DNA of 59,797 bases. Origin: Chromera velia (taxonomy: Eukaryota; Sar; Chromeraceae). The stretch's first letter is position 1. The number at the start of each line of letters is the position of its first letter. Where the stretch lies: assembly GCA_018398765.1 (NCBI GenBank), contig JAHBMJ010004745.1, positions 1-59,797 of the forward strand. The letters run 5' to 3'. The notes beneath the pieces are model-generated. The model was not told the DNA's origin. It did not search any database and was given only the letters and a program-made list of their open reading frames with translations. Both the position numbers and the translations under genes were made by a program. Below, in pieces: positions 1 to 12,700 of the stretch.

Positions 1-921
1 CCTACACTGGCGGGCATTTTCTGCGCTGGATGAAGCTTCCATCCGCCTTTCATTCGTCCCTTCCCATTCCAACGTGGCTGACCCCTTGACAAAGCCAATG
101 TCCATTGAGCTTTTACTCCCTTTTTTCACTTCTCACTCCTCTCCTTCTCTCACGTCGACCCCATCTCCGATTGCCCTGTAAAAAAAAAAAAAAAAGAAAG
201 GAATGCATGTAATCCGCCACTTATAGAGAGGAGGCGGGCGTGCATTGGTCGGCCCGACTTGGCTGGTCCCGTGCTGCTGCGTTGCCTATCGGTGCGGCGC
301 GGCTTGAGACATTACGGAGACGGAGAAAATACATGCGTCAATCCATGTTGTGAAATTGCTCAGTGAAATGCTCAGGATGATTCGATGGAACAACTATCGA
401 TCGATGAGAGCAGAAGCCGGACAAACATCTTGCATTATTATTCCTGTATAGAGAACCGTGTAAGTGACTAGATTGATGTCCTTAACTGGACCATTCTAGT
501 TCTCTTTATCTAGAGACTAGAGTATTATATACTACAGTAGTTCCTCAAGAATCTTTCAACAGCTCTCATGATCACACCATCTTATGTAATCTTGTGACAA
601 GTCTTCAGGGAAGATTCTGGGGGTCTAGATACTGAAAAGGGGTTTCTTTATATATGAACGTTCTGAACAAAGGCGTTTTACCCTACAAGGGCAACGGCGA
701 TAGGGTGTTACAGGTTATCCTTAGATATTATCTTGTAGGTATAAAGTCTTAGACATACAGGCAACAATGCTGCTACATGAGGTGTTGTGAAAGCGATTTT
801 AGATTAAGTTGAACCCCTATTGGAAATAGGCATACAACCATAGCTTTTGTTTGAATCGTTTAACCTTGTTCGTGTAACAGTATGATTTAAACCTAGGACT
901 TAAACCGTCTATATAAGTAGG
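1..921. other. Spacer without a recognised gene
   Basis: No reading frame here resembles a known protein family. The first 300 bases are of mixed composition with an A-run near 180-195. From about 370 onward the sequence is AT-richer and carries stops in all frames. It is the left flank of the copia insertion. A distal exon of a gene outside the window cannot be excluded. Confidence 0.4.
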
Positions 922-926
922 TATAT

Positions 927-1187
927 TGTAGAATATAGGAGGCTTAGGCTACGATCAGGGAAGGGACATCTACTTTATAGGAAAGTCTGTCAGTCAAAGA
1001 AGTCAGAATGATCGGCTGATTCCAACTTCTGTGTAAAGGTCAGTCAATCTTAAACGACCAATTGGATGCAATTGATTCGACTCTGCAACATGAATTTAAG
1101 TGAGCTGTGCGTTCCGGGCCCGGCCAGGGCATATCGGTCCCGGCGCGCGCCGTCTCCCAATCGCATACACGCCTGCTCAACTTCACA
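927..1187 (-). repeat. 3' LTR of the copia element
   Basis: This 261-bp copy pairs with 6566-6826 over its full length with no gaps. On the minus strand it starts TGTGAAGTTGAG and ends TATTCTACA. Just outside it, at 1188-1199, the minus strand reads ATGGGGGGTGAT, a purine-rich stretch in the position of a polypurine tract. That fixes this copy as the 3' LTR of a minus-strand element. Confidence 0.93.
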
Positions 1188-1199
1188 ATCACCCCCCAT
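1188..1199 (-). promoter_or_regulatory. Polypurine tract of the copia element
   Basis: On the minus strand the sequence abutting the 3' LTR is a short G-rich purine run interrupted by one T. In LTR retrotransposons the purine tract primes plus-strand DNA synthesis. The position is exact and the composition fits, but function is inferred. Confidence 0.6.
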
Positions 1200-1366
1200 A
1201 AATTGACATACATCGAACACATGAATCAATCCATGCAAGAGGCAGAGCAGGCAAGTCATACATGCAGGAATTTAGTCTATCTGTCGGCATGCTGAGATCC
1301 TGTAGGCATCCACTTCATATTCGCGTTCAACTCTTTGATCATTTCACGAGTGTAATAAAGCTCCCC

Positions 1367-2626
<1,260 letters not shown>

Positions 2627-3970
2627 CTATGTGCGCACAATCTGGAGTGTCAGTGGTTTCTTTCCTTTTGCTCTTGCCTCATTTGCCTCCATCGCAGAAT
2701 CGAGCACAAAAACGAAGCAGTCCTTCCACCTATGGAATTCCTTTTTATCACTCTTCTTGAAGAGTCCCTGATGAATCTCTTCTGCTGTTGCCTCAACGTG
2801 CCTTTTCATCGAGTTCTCTTCTCGAGACACGAGCTTGCACGCAGCTGCGGCTTTCTGCACTTGCAGAACAAGAGAAAGCGCTTTGTCGAAACGCTCTCTT
2901 GCCTCCCGTTCAGCCGTCCGCTGCCTCTTTACTCTAAAAGCTCTCATCTTTTCTCTGCGCGCTTTCCGTTTTAGATGACAAAACCCAACAAACTCTGGCT
3001 GTTCAACTTCCTCGACTTCCTCACTTACTCTTCCCACACCCCCCTCACCGGTGGAACTGAGCTGACCACCGGTGAAAGTATCTGGAGCAAGGGCATTCAC
3101 TCCAAAGAGCGAATCATCATCGTCGCTGTGCACAGAATCAGAGTCCGGAATGTCGGGATACTGAATGGCGTCTTCTTCTGCTTCCACAGAAGGGTCCCAG
3201 GCGGCTGAGTCAGACATCCTTCCCCCCTCCTCTGGGAAATCTCCACTCGCTCCTTCTCCCCCACCACGAACGCATGCGAGCGCCTCGGCAGGGATCTACA
3301 TTCCCTCCCCAAACTGGAAATGGGCAGCCACTTCATCACCCTTGCAGTCATCGATCTCTTCTAAACGAGACGGCTTCCACTGTCCTGTTCGGGGGCTTTG
3401 TTGAAGAACAGCCATGTCAATGCGCCTTTTGCCCTCCCTCATCACTTGTGCAGGAAACCAAGCACCCCCTGCTCTTCGTGCTATCACCCCCTTCTTTCGT
3501 TTTGACGACTCCACTGGCGGGCCCGAACCGTTTCCTTCATTCAGGGGCGCTGCTGGCTCAGCTCCACCCCCAAAAATGTCTCCATCCTCGTCAAAAGACT
3601 CCATGGACACAGGTACCCCCCGTCTTTGCACCGCAGTGCGTCGGACAAGGAGCTCTATGTCAAAATCGGACCCATCATCATCGTCATCAGAACTGGGGAT
3701 GTCCGTCTCCTCATCATCTGAACGGTGGGACTGCTGCTGCTGACGGGGAAGGCAATCGGCTCCTTTTCCCCCCACCCACCGATGGAGATGGACCTGAGAT
3801 GGATGGAGTCGCACCCCCACCCATCTACCTTGCCCATCTACCCTTACGGTTGCACGCAACAGAAACAACCTTCGTCGAGAGAACACCCCCAAAAAACCCA
3901 ATCTCTCCCTTTGGCTCCCATCCCTGCATATGCCCTGGCGCCCTATCAACAAAGCGCACTTGGTCCCCAA
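2627..3970 (-). pseudogene. Copia linker between integrase and RT, interrupted
   Basis: Two open stretches in the same frame as the RT (3970-3296 and 3217-2627) encode acidic, serine-rich, low-complexity protein with runs of aspartate and a lysine/arginine-rich segment. This is the usual composition of the variable integrase C-terminal tail of copia polyproteins. A TAG at 3296-3298 separates them. The frame differs from the integrase ORF upstream, so a frameshift lies between about 3825 and 3970. No catalytic motif is visible. Confidence 0.65.
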
Positions 3971-5108
3971 CAGTTACCGGAGACACCCCTGCAGAGCCCT
4001 TTCCAAATATAGCAACATCTGGGGAAAGACCTGTCGCTGAATGCACAGTCGCATTCAACTGCTGTGCAGCACCCTGCAGGAAGAAAGGCCAAAGAAAGGA
4101 TGGAAGATGGAGAGACAGAAAGAACTTCTGAACGAGGGCCTTCACTGAAGCGTTCACCCTCTCCACTCGACCTTGGGATTCGGGAGTGTAAGGTGCCCCA
4201 AACTCATGATGGATGCCTTCCTGCCTGTAAAACCATTCATACGAGTGGGCAGTAAATTTACCTCCATTGTCAAAGCACATAACTTTCGGCTTTTCTTTCC
4301 CCAACTTCTCGTACTTCCGCGTCCACGCAATGAGATGCGTGACCGCCTGCCACTTGTGTTTCAGTGGTAGCAAATCGATCTTTCTTGTTGCTTCATCAAT
4401 AAGAACAGACACCCAAATAAATTCCCCTGCCCCCCTGCACTTCGATTCGAACAAATCATGGAAGACAACGTCATTGAAAGACTGAGGCGCAGAGACATGA
4501 TCAGAAGAAGAGCGAGGCACCTTCCACGCATGAGCATTCACGAAGACATATGCAGGACATTCATCATGCACATCATCGCACTCATGCAAAGAGACATCCA
4601 TTCCTTTCTCAATTAAGGTAGAAAAGAGACGCTTCCCACTCGCATGGGAATATTGGTGATGCAAGAGACACAAAAAACGCTTCTTTTCCTCTGCTTTCTC
4701 TGGAAAAGAAACCTTCTGTCCTTCCTTCTCCTTCTTATCTGCATCACTATCTGCGTTTTCATTCTCTTTTCCATTCTCAGGCTGTCTAAGCCTTTGGCCT
4801 CTCTCCTCTTTTTTCGCCCTTTTGGGCTTTTTTGTTTTTTTGTTTCCATTCTCCTTTTCAAACAGGAAAGTTTCTGTCACTAGTGGCTCAGCAAAACAGA
4901 TTTGGCGGGGTGCCTTCCGCAGCTTTGCTTTTGCCGGGTAAGCAGACTCCCAGACATGAGACATTTCTTCCTGCCCTTCCTTCATGACGAGGACTGGCAA
5001 CCCTCCAAAGGATTCAACAAGTGCAGGAAACTTTTCTCTATTCTTGTCAGTCAGATACACAATACCACTGCCTTCCTCCAAACTCACTTTCTTGATGTGG
5101 GAAGACAA
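3825..5108 (-). pseudogene. Copia integrase ORF
   Basis: About 427 residues. A histidine-rich pre-integrase segment (LLHHQYSHASGKRL, then paired cysteines) precedes an rve-type core with VVFHDLFE, CFDNGGKF and SQGRVERVN, matching the D, D and E positions of retroviral-type integrases. The end carries GLSPDVAIFG and GDQVRFVDR, typical of copia integrase C-termini. This stretch is an uninterrupted frame, but it is out of frame with both neighbours, so it is annotated as part of a broken polyprotein. N-terminal residues may belong to the protease. Confidence 0.88.
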
Positions 5109-5479
5109 AAAAGAATGAATGATATCAGGGGAAAAAGCGGCAACTTCATATGGATTCTTCCATTCACCTCTTTCGACATAAAGACAAGGAGACGATACTC
5201 TTTCATCAGCTCTGTTTCAAGCGTTACATCTGACCATGCAATGTCATACACTTTCTTTTCTTTCCATTCCCTCACTGCATTATGATATTCATTCATATCA
5301 GAAGAGAAAAGAAACAAAGTGCACATTGAATTGATATGACGGCTGATACGTGGAAGATCCCAGTTGCGAATGGCTGCCGCTCCTGCTTTCTCTCGCTGAC
5401 TCCCTCTGGACTGCACCAACACTGAAGGAACACTCGCCCTCCCATCTCTGATGGCGTCTCCATCCAAGCGGTCCGACAT
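5084..5479 (-). pseudogene. Copia protease-position ORF
   Basis: This 131-codon open segment lies between the Gag knuckle and integrase, where copia elements encode an aspartic protease. I do not see a clear DSG/DTG motif, so the assignment rests on position alone. It overlaps the integrase ORF by 25 bases in a different frame, consistent with frameshift decay. Confidence 0.4.
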
Positions 5480-5496
5480 GGTCAGAAACCCTTCTT

Positions 5497-6496
5497 CTAC
5501 CCCTTGCCCCCCTTCTTCCGATCCTTCTTCTTGTCAGGGCAGACGGAAGTGAAGTGATCCTTCTCTCCGCACTCCTTGCACGTGGCGCTGACAGCGGGGT
5601 ACTTGTTGTCCTCACCTCTGTGCGGGAGAGTGAACCCGCAGTCCTTACACCTGGGGGCCTTCCCGCGGCTGCACTTGCTGCGGGACTCAGGCTGTCTGGA
5701 CTGGCTTCTGCTGCGGGGCTGCTGGGGCTTACGGTCCTGAGTGGAGTTAGCGACCTCCCTGTCCTCACGAGGCTGTCTCCCTCTCCCCCTGCCTCTCACC
5801 TTCCTCCATCTGATGGCACGACCCAACATTGCGGGCGATCTTTCGCAGAAGGGCGTAGGAGAGGTTGTTGTAGTCAAACTTGGAATCCTCATCCTCAGGG
5901 GAGATGGGTCTGCCCTCCGCCTCTGCTGCCTTCTGCTCAATTGCAGAAATCACGATCTGGGCAAGGGCAGCGGCGGTGATGACTCCTTCAAACTCGTCGT
6001 TGGTCATGAGGTTCTCAAGGACCTCCTTCTTCTCGGGTTCGGGGGGCACGTAGCCAGCCTTCTCACAGGAGAGGATCTGCCCATCGATCCGGTCAGAAGC
6101 ATCGATCAGCTCCTCATCTTCCCGTCTCTCAAGGACGCAAAAGTTTTCTTTCTCCTCCTGCGTCTCAATCGCCTGCTCCTTTCCATACTCACTCTTTATT
6201 TTTTCAAAGAGTTCCAGTCCTTCAAAGCCCTTGTGTTCCAGCTTATCCAAGTTGTGGGTCATCTTGTGGAACTTTCCCTTCGAGGCTCCTGTGTGGAGAG
6301 CCGCAGACCAAGCCGCAATCCTCGTTTCCTTGTCTGGAATCGCCTTCTCTGACAGGTGGAGTTTGACGTTCCGGCCAAAGGCAATGGCCCATGTCTTCAT
6401 TTCAGCCCTGTTTTGGATAGCAGTCACCCACTCAACCTTCGGGATGACATATTTCGGCTCCTCTGGAGTATGGTCGAAGCAACCAAGACCAGACAA
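5497..6496 (-). pseudogene. Copia Gag with CCHC zinc knuckle, frameshifted
   Basis: The first part (6496-5765) is a charged helical Gag-like protein beginning about 70 bases inside the 5' LTR. The second part (up to 5497) is in another frame and is Arg/Ser/Gln-rich, ending with CKECGEKDHFTSVC, a perfect C-x2-C-x4-H-x4-C knuckle, preceded by a second Cys pair (CKDC). The frames overlap at 5765-5940, so one frameshift joins them. The knuckle would bind RNA during particle assembly. No initiator ATG could be assigned with confidence. Confidence 0.8.
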
Positions 6497-6565
6497 CGCA
6501 GAAGGCGAAGCAGTACGGAAGAGAAAAAGAAATCCGAGGGACCGTGCGCGCCTGGGGGCAGTAAA

Positions 6566-6826
6566 TGTAGAATATAGGAGGCTTAGGCTACGATCAGGGA
6601 AGGGACATCTACTTTATAGGAAAGTCTGTCAGTCAAGGAAGTCAGAATGATTAGCTGATTCCGACTTCTGTGTAAAGGTTAGTCAATCTTAAACGATCAA
6701 TCGGATACAATTGATTTGACTCTGCAACATGAATCCGAGTGAGCCGTGCATCCCAGGCCCGGCCAGGGCATATCGGTCCCGGCGTGCGCCATCTCCCGAT
6801 CGCATGCATGCCTGCTCAACTTCACA
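6566..6826 (-). repeat. 5' LTR of the copia element
   Basis: 261 bp, paired without gaps to 927-1187. Its outer end abuts TATAT (6827-6831), the second copy of the target duplication. Transcription would start in this copy on the minus strand. Compared with the other LTR it has 21 substitutions, every one a transition. Confidence 0.93.
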
Positions 6827-6874
6827 TATATAACCCGCTTTTCATGATGTTACTATATAGTGATGTTATTCCTG

Positions 6875-8299
6875 CTACTGTACAATGGCTGTGTGAGCAA
6901 AAAAAGTTCGGAGTGGCGAGCTCTGTGGTCTCCACATCTCTGCCATTGCACGTGCCGTGTATCCCCCATTAGTCACGGCCTCCGTATCGATACCCCTCAA
7001 AACGAGGAACTGGGCGATCCGCAGCTTCTTCTCCCCGACTTGGTCTTCTTCGTCATAATTGCTAGCAACAAAATGCAGAGCAGTCCATCCATCGTCATCT
7101 GTCGCGTACAGGTCTGCCCCGTTCTCAAGCAGAAGCTCAAGAACGTCAGCAGCCCCATTCACAGCTGCCTAATGAAGGATCGAACTTGAGGGAGATTCTG
7201 CCAACGTGGCATTTACATTCGCTCTACGAGAAATAAGAAGCTCGGCCACATCCCTGTAGTCAGTGGGCATATGATTGAGTAGAATAACGGTAAAGCGCAG
7301 TGGTGTGAATCCATCTTTATCCATATCATTCACGTTCGCATCGTGGTTAAGGAGCAGCTGTGCTGCATCCTAGGCTGCATCTCTGTGACCTACCATAGCA
7401 GCCACATGGAGGGCCGTATCCCCGTCCGCATCCTTCGCATGAACGTCTGCACCATGTTTCAGATACAGATCGATCAGATCCGTCTGGTTATCTTCTGCAG
7501 CTACCTCGAAGGGCTGCAATCCTCCTTGGTTCTCTGCCTTTACGTCCCCCCCACACGAGATGAGAAACTCTGCAATCTCAAACGTAATCCCTGCAATGTG
7601 GAGGACGGAGCTGCCATTGGATTTTCTCACGCCAAGCCCTGCCCCTGCTTCCACTAAGATTTTCACTGCTTCAAGGCTTATTGCTTGCACAGCCTTCATC
7701 AGCGCTGTGTCATTGTCTACCAACCCGTCCACATCCACACCCACATGAAGGAGAAGGGTAAGGTCCTCCCTCTTTGCCCTCCTCTCCTCCCCCGCCTCGG
7801 CCTCAAAAAATTCATCAAGCTTTTCGTGCAGCTGATCAGCCCCAACCGCCGTGAAAGACCGAATCACGTTGCTGATGTCATACGCAAACAGCGGTGAGAG
7901 GTCCATTCTGCAGCTGGCGTTCATAATCCTGTTCAGTTGCACTCTGGCCACCTTCCTCATCGTTTCTACCTACTGCCTCAGCTCTGCAAGGGCAGCACTC
8001 TCCTGAGGGGGCATCAAAGGAGGGTCGCCTACAGCAGCGGCCGCCACTGGGGGATGAGGTGGGAGGCCTGACCCCGAATCCGAATCAAAGGCAGACCCGT
8101 CCCCCTCACCGTCACTGACAGGAGGGACATTGTAGGTCCCCAAAATCCTCCCCATGTTTCGGACCATTTCAGCAACCTCCAAGAGACTCATGACTATAGC
8201 ATCCAGCTCTTCCCAGACGGCAGCGAGAGCTGCTGCGTTTCTTGTTGACATCTTGGCAAGAGCAGAGCAGCTCAAAGAGAACGTGACAGGCTGACTCAC
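6875..8299 (-). pseudogene. Ankyrin-repeat protein gene interrupted by three TAG codons
   Basis: A single minus-strand frame of about 475 codons. The N-terminal third is helical with a proline-rich acidic linker. From about 7770 down it encodes ankyrin repeats (NDTALMKAV, NGSSVLHIAG, DGDTALHVAAMVGH, DGWTALHFVASN, GADLYA). Ankyrin repeats mediate protein binding. The frame is cut at 7970-7972, 7370-7372 and 7169-7171, each TAG, with no frameshift and no TAA or TGA. The apparent end at 6875-6877 is also TAG, two codons before TAA. At 7370 a 12-base near-repeat of GATGCAGC sequence accompanies the stop. The copia element lies only 49 bases downstream. A decayed gene is the simplest reading; introns removing the stops are possible but no good donor/acceptor pairs were seen. 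Confidence 0.8.
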
Positions 8300-9758
8300 T
8301 GAATTTACTGTTGAATCACCATAGAAGCGCCTGAGTAGGTCGAAGTTTTGATGCTAGGTCTTGACGAGCATACAGGGAGGTAGCAGTATAGGCACCATAC
8401 AGTTCAGTGTTCACTTCACGTACAAACGGCAAACGCAGGGCATACGCAGAGCAGCTAGCTACTAGTAGCTAATTTTGAAGGGCGTGCCCTATGCGTGCCC
8501 TTGATTGCCCTTGCGAAGAAGAGTGCATGAACTTGGTTGGCATGCCGAATCATGCATGCCGAAGGCTCGCGATCGATCTGACTTGGATGATGCATGCGCG
8601 CGCGCGCGCACGACGAGCGCAAGAGTTTACATTTTCCTTTTTTTTTGAAATGCATGCAATTCAATCACGACTCAGTGACGACTGTCCGTTGAATGAATCT
8701 GTGGAATGCATCACTGTCGCAACGCTTATAAATCTCTTTCAGGACACAATCACATACTTGTCTGCACACAAGCATTGAGCCTTCGAACTGAACAAATGAA
8801 ACACAAAAAGTCTGTCGGATGTGCTGCAGACTGAGCAACACAACACCTGAATTGTTCCCCCAACTTGACAAGCAATTGGTCCACGTGCCGGGCATCCAAT
8901 TTGTCCTCGAAGCCCCACCGGGGTGGATCGTCTGATACCAGAAGCGTTGCTTCCAACCACGGTATTTCTCAATTGCTGGCATCAACGGAGAATGAGTCAG
9001 TCGGCCCCCTTCAGAAAGAACAGCCTTCTTCCCTCACTGCATGTGTGCGCATGTGTTGCTCACTAGACATTTGCACTCCTTGGCCGGCCCTTTTCCTGTC
9101 CCCACGTATCAGTCTGCCCATCTGGCTTCAAGTGGTGCACCATGCAATGCACGAAGGAAACTGCAGGTCCACCAGATGGGGGAACGTGCTCCATTCCGAA
9201 AATGTCTTTTGACGGAGAGCCCTTTCGACTTCTGATGGGCGTCACGGGACTCTTCCTCCTCGTCCCCATTTTGTTCCTCGCAGTGTCAGTCAGACAATCT
9301 GCCATTTTGTTCTTCGCAGTGTCAGTCAGACAATCTACCAGACGCATTCACCGCACACTGACAGCCTTTCCTTTCCGTGTTTGGGCTGCGTTCAGATGTG
9401 CATGCAAACTCCATGTGTTAATTGTCTTTTTTGTCGACAGTTGAATCACATTCAGTCCGGAAAGGCAGTGTGGAAATTACACATCACCTGTCTGGGTAGA
9501 ACAACCACTATCTTTGCCGCCTGCTGCTTCGCTGCTCTTTCCTTCCATCCTCTCCGCTCCGCCTCGCACCATGGTAGACAGTCTGAAGTTCTGTAAGAGG
9601 ATTTCTTGCTGTCTCGGCAGACGTAGCCATATGCTTTACGTAAGTGAACATCTGAGTAGCTTGCGTCCGAAAAAAAATTGAATCCAACCTCCTCTTTAAA
9701 AAAGACAAGGCCTTTCAGTTGCCTGTACGTCTAATTTATCTCTTGAATGTGCGCATGA
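8300..9758. other. Spacer with a tandem 36-bp duplication
   Basis: No convincing coding region. It holds a short alternating CG run near 8598-8610 and a 36-bp tandem duplication at 9266-9301 and 9302-9337 (two differences) containing CGCAGTGTCAGTCAG. The right part is presumably the promoter and 5' leader of the proline-rich gene that starts at or after 9759. Confidence 0.5.
9266..9337. repeat. 36-bp tandem duplication
   Basis: Two abutting 36-bp copies differ at two sites, both transitions. Each copy contains TCGCAG followed by TGTCAGTCAG, resembling an acceptor and a donor of this genome. It may be an early, insert-free version of the splice-site duplications seen elsewhere in the window, but no exon is known here. 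Confidence 0.8.
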
Positions 9759-12700
9759 ATGATGTGTGAATCAATCAACAACGTGCTTATCAGCTCACGA
9801 CCTCCTGTCTTTCTCCCCCCTTCTTTACTTCCTGCTCGCAGGCTCTCCTGTGTTCCCGACCCCCCCGCACGACTCGAATACTTCACATCGAATGTCCATC
9901 GAGTCACTCACCTCCTCGACCCCTCTCCCCTTCTTGGGGCCTCTTCGTCTAGTTGCGTGAGGAATTCCAAAAAGAAGGTGTCTTCTTCCTCTTCCTCCTC
10001 TCTTTCCGCCTGCTGCGTCTCCTTTTTTGCACGCGTCCTCAGTCTTCTCTGGAGCCTCTCACCCGTCTCCATTTGCTTCCCTGTCAGCAAGGGCATGCGC
10101 TCTCTGGCGCAACCGGCAAGGAAGCTTAGGGCATCTTCCAGAGCGTCAGAAGGAGAGAGGGGGGATGCAACTGAAAGAACAGAAAGACCAGTGTTACAGT
10201 TGGTAGAGGATCTGGAGAATGTGCGGCAGTTGCGGAATCACCCCGACGGACCTTTTCTCCTCCACTTTGTGCGACAAGACGAGGGGGCGGGAAATTCACA
10301 CTCGAATGCGCAAACTACAGAGGACAGAGAAAAAGAGCCGCCCTCTTCGACTGAAAAGGTGACGGGCTCTCTACCGTTCAGGCCGGGGCCCGCCTTCACA
10401 AGGGAAACGCGCACCCGCACGGCCACACACACGACGGCCGAGAGTGATCAGACTCTTCCAGCGCCTTTTGTAACAAGGGCAAAAGGACAACCCAGAACTG
10501 TGGCCGTCCCACATGAAGCCTCGACCCCAGTGTATCACCATGCACAGGGGATGCACATCACACACCAGGACCCTAATCAACCCAGGGCCCCGGGGGGCCG
10601 CATCGTCCAGCGCCATGTGCCGGGGCCCCTCACAGGAGGGGGGGGTGATGTAGAGCTCCGCCCCCCTCTCTCGAGTGTGATGTTCAGCAGCACGCACGCA
10701 CGCCACTGTGCGCCTCCTCCTGAAGTCCACTACACCCATCCTCCTGGTTCCTCCTCCATGCAACACTGCTTCAGTCGGGTCCCTGGGACTCAGGGGGGCC
10801 CTCAATGGTGTGAGGGGGGCGTTTGTGGTATGCAGGGGGAGGAGGAGGAGGAAGAAGACTATGAAGAGGGGAGCGAGACGTCTCAAGGCACTAACCAAAC
10901 ACCCGTCTACAGCTCCATATCAGAACTGAAAGAAATTCTTCTACTGCGAAAGCAGCAGCAGGAACAGGAACAGAGACGGCAAAGCGAGGGCAGCACAGCA
11001 CAGCTGCAAAACCACACGACTGCAGCACAGAGAACTTACGTCTGCAACAGCCCATCCGTACCCCCTGCGCCGTCGCAACCAGCACAGCTGCCGGGGCCTG
11101 CTTATCAAAACAGACTGTCTGTCCCGCCATCCGCCCCCGGAGCACACCACCGACCGCCGCCACAACCTCATTCGCTTCCTCCTGCCCAGCCATCACCCCC
11201 TCTCACAAGGCACCCACCCCACCCTCAACGCATGCAACCAACTCACCCACCTAACCACCAACGGGCAGGCCTGCCGCCTGTCCAACCACATGCCTCACAT
11301 CACCTCCCCCCAAAACACCCCGGACGTCCCCTCCCTGGCCCAATCGTTGAGGCAACGCCTTCCTCACCAATGAGGAGAGACGCCAGGGACGATCACCGAG
11401 GCCCCCTTGGGCCCCCACAAGGGCCCCGGCCGGTCATTCGTCTCTGCACAGAATCGGCCACGGAGAGAATACCTGCCGCCTCACCGGCGCCTGCCACCCT
11501 GCCCCATCCCCCCCAGCCAACTTCTTCTGCCGCTAGACAAATCACACAAACACCCCCACAACCTCCTAAACCAGGTTCAGTAACCGCTTTACCCTCATCC
11601 CCTCCTCTTCATCCCGTCTCATCTCCACCCGCTCCATCCCAGCCTCCCCGAACCCCACCCGTTCCCTCCACACACCAACCGACAGTTCCATCCTCTTCTC
11701 ACATGATCACTCCTGTCCCCCCCCCAAATCCCCAATCTCTCCCCCCGGCTGTAGCCCCCTACATGATGTATCTCTGCCAGCCCCAACAACCACAACCACA
11801 GCCAAACCCTAACAGCGCCTTCCCCTCCACTTCTCCTCAAATTGCGTCCATGTCACCCCTGGCAGTAGTCAACCTTCCTGCCCCCGGACAGATACCCATG
11901 AACATGCAGCCAACTCTTCAACAAACCGTAGCTCCCACGATGGAAGCAACAGGGGTGATCAGAGACCACACAGAGGTCATGAGGCCCTCCCCGCCCCCCG
12001 GACCCTTCACCCTTCCCGGACAGGTCGCCGACAACGAAATAACGACAGTAGGTAAAGCAGGGGCCCCAGCTTTCTCGACTGACGGTCCCAGACAGCCGCG
12101 TTTTGTGCCTGTGCGAATGGGGAGTCACCAAGCAGTGCGTCAGGGCTCTGCGAACTCGGGCACAGGCACAAACACGAATTCGAACACAAACAGCCGACAG
12201 AGTGCACAGCGCCGGCAGAGGACTGGGGGGCAGAGACGGTCTGCTGCTGAGATGGATGCTGAGGGTACGAGGTCGGGGGCAAGTTTGCCTTCAGGACCAG
12301 GTACAGAGGGAGAAGGGAGGATGATGACCGTTGAGTCCTCAGTCCCCCCTTTGGCTCTAGTCGCTAGGGACGGGGCTTCTCGGGTGGATGGGATTGGGAG
12401 AGAGAGGCATGCTAAGTGGACAGCGGACCCGGAAGGCGGATGTGCAGAGGAAGGAGACGAGGAGAGTGAAGAGGAGGGGGAGGAAGAGCATGAGCCTGCA
12501 GTTGTCAGAGCTCCAGAGAGACTCCGATTTGTCGTGTGGTCTTTCTGGAAGACTCTTGGGTCGGTCCGTACATTTGACGAATTAATGTATATGCTTTCTT
12601 TTATCGCTCTGTCTTAGTCTGGCTGCAGATCTGTTTGCAAAGGCGGGCAGAGGTCTCTCATTTGCACTTCGGTTCTCCCTGCTGATGCAATGAGAAGCTC

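Noticed and set aside
6540-6565. Primer binding site next to the 5' LTR
   Set aside because: The bases following the LTR do not begin with TGG and match no tRNA 3' end that I can recognise.
6875-8299. Firm claim that TAG is reassigned to glutamine
   Set aside because: The exon 5 TAG replaces tyrosine, TAG may end the receptor and the second ankyrin gene, and deamination explains the pattern; kept only as a testable alternative.
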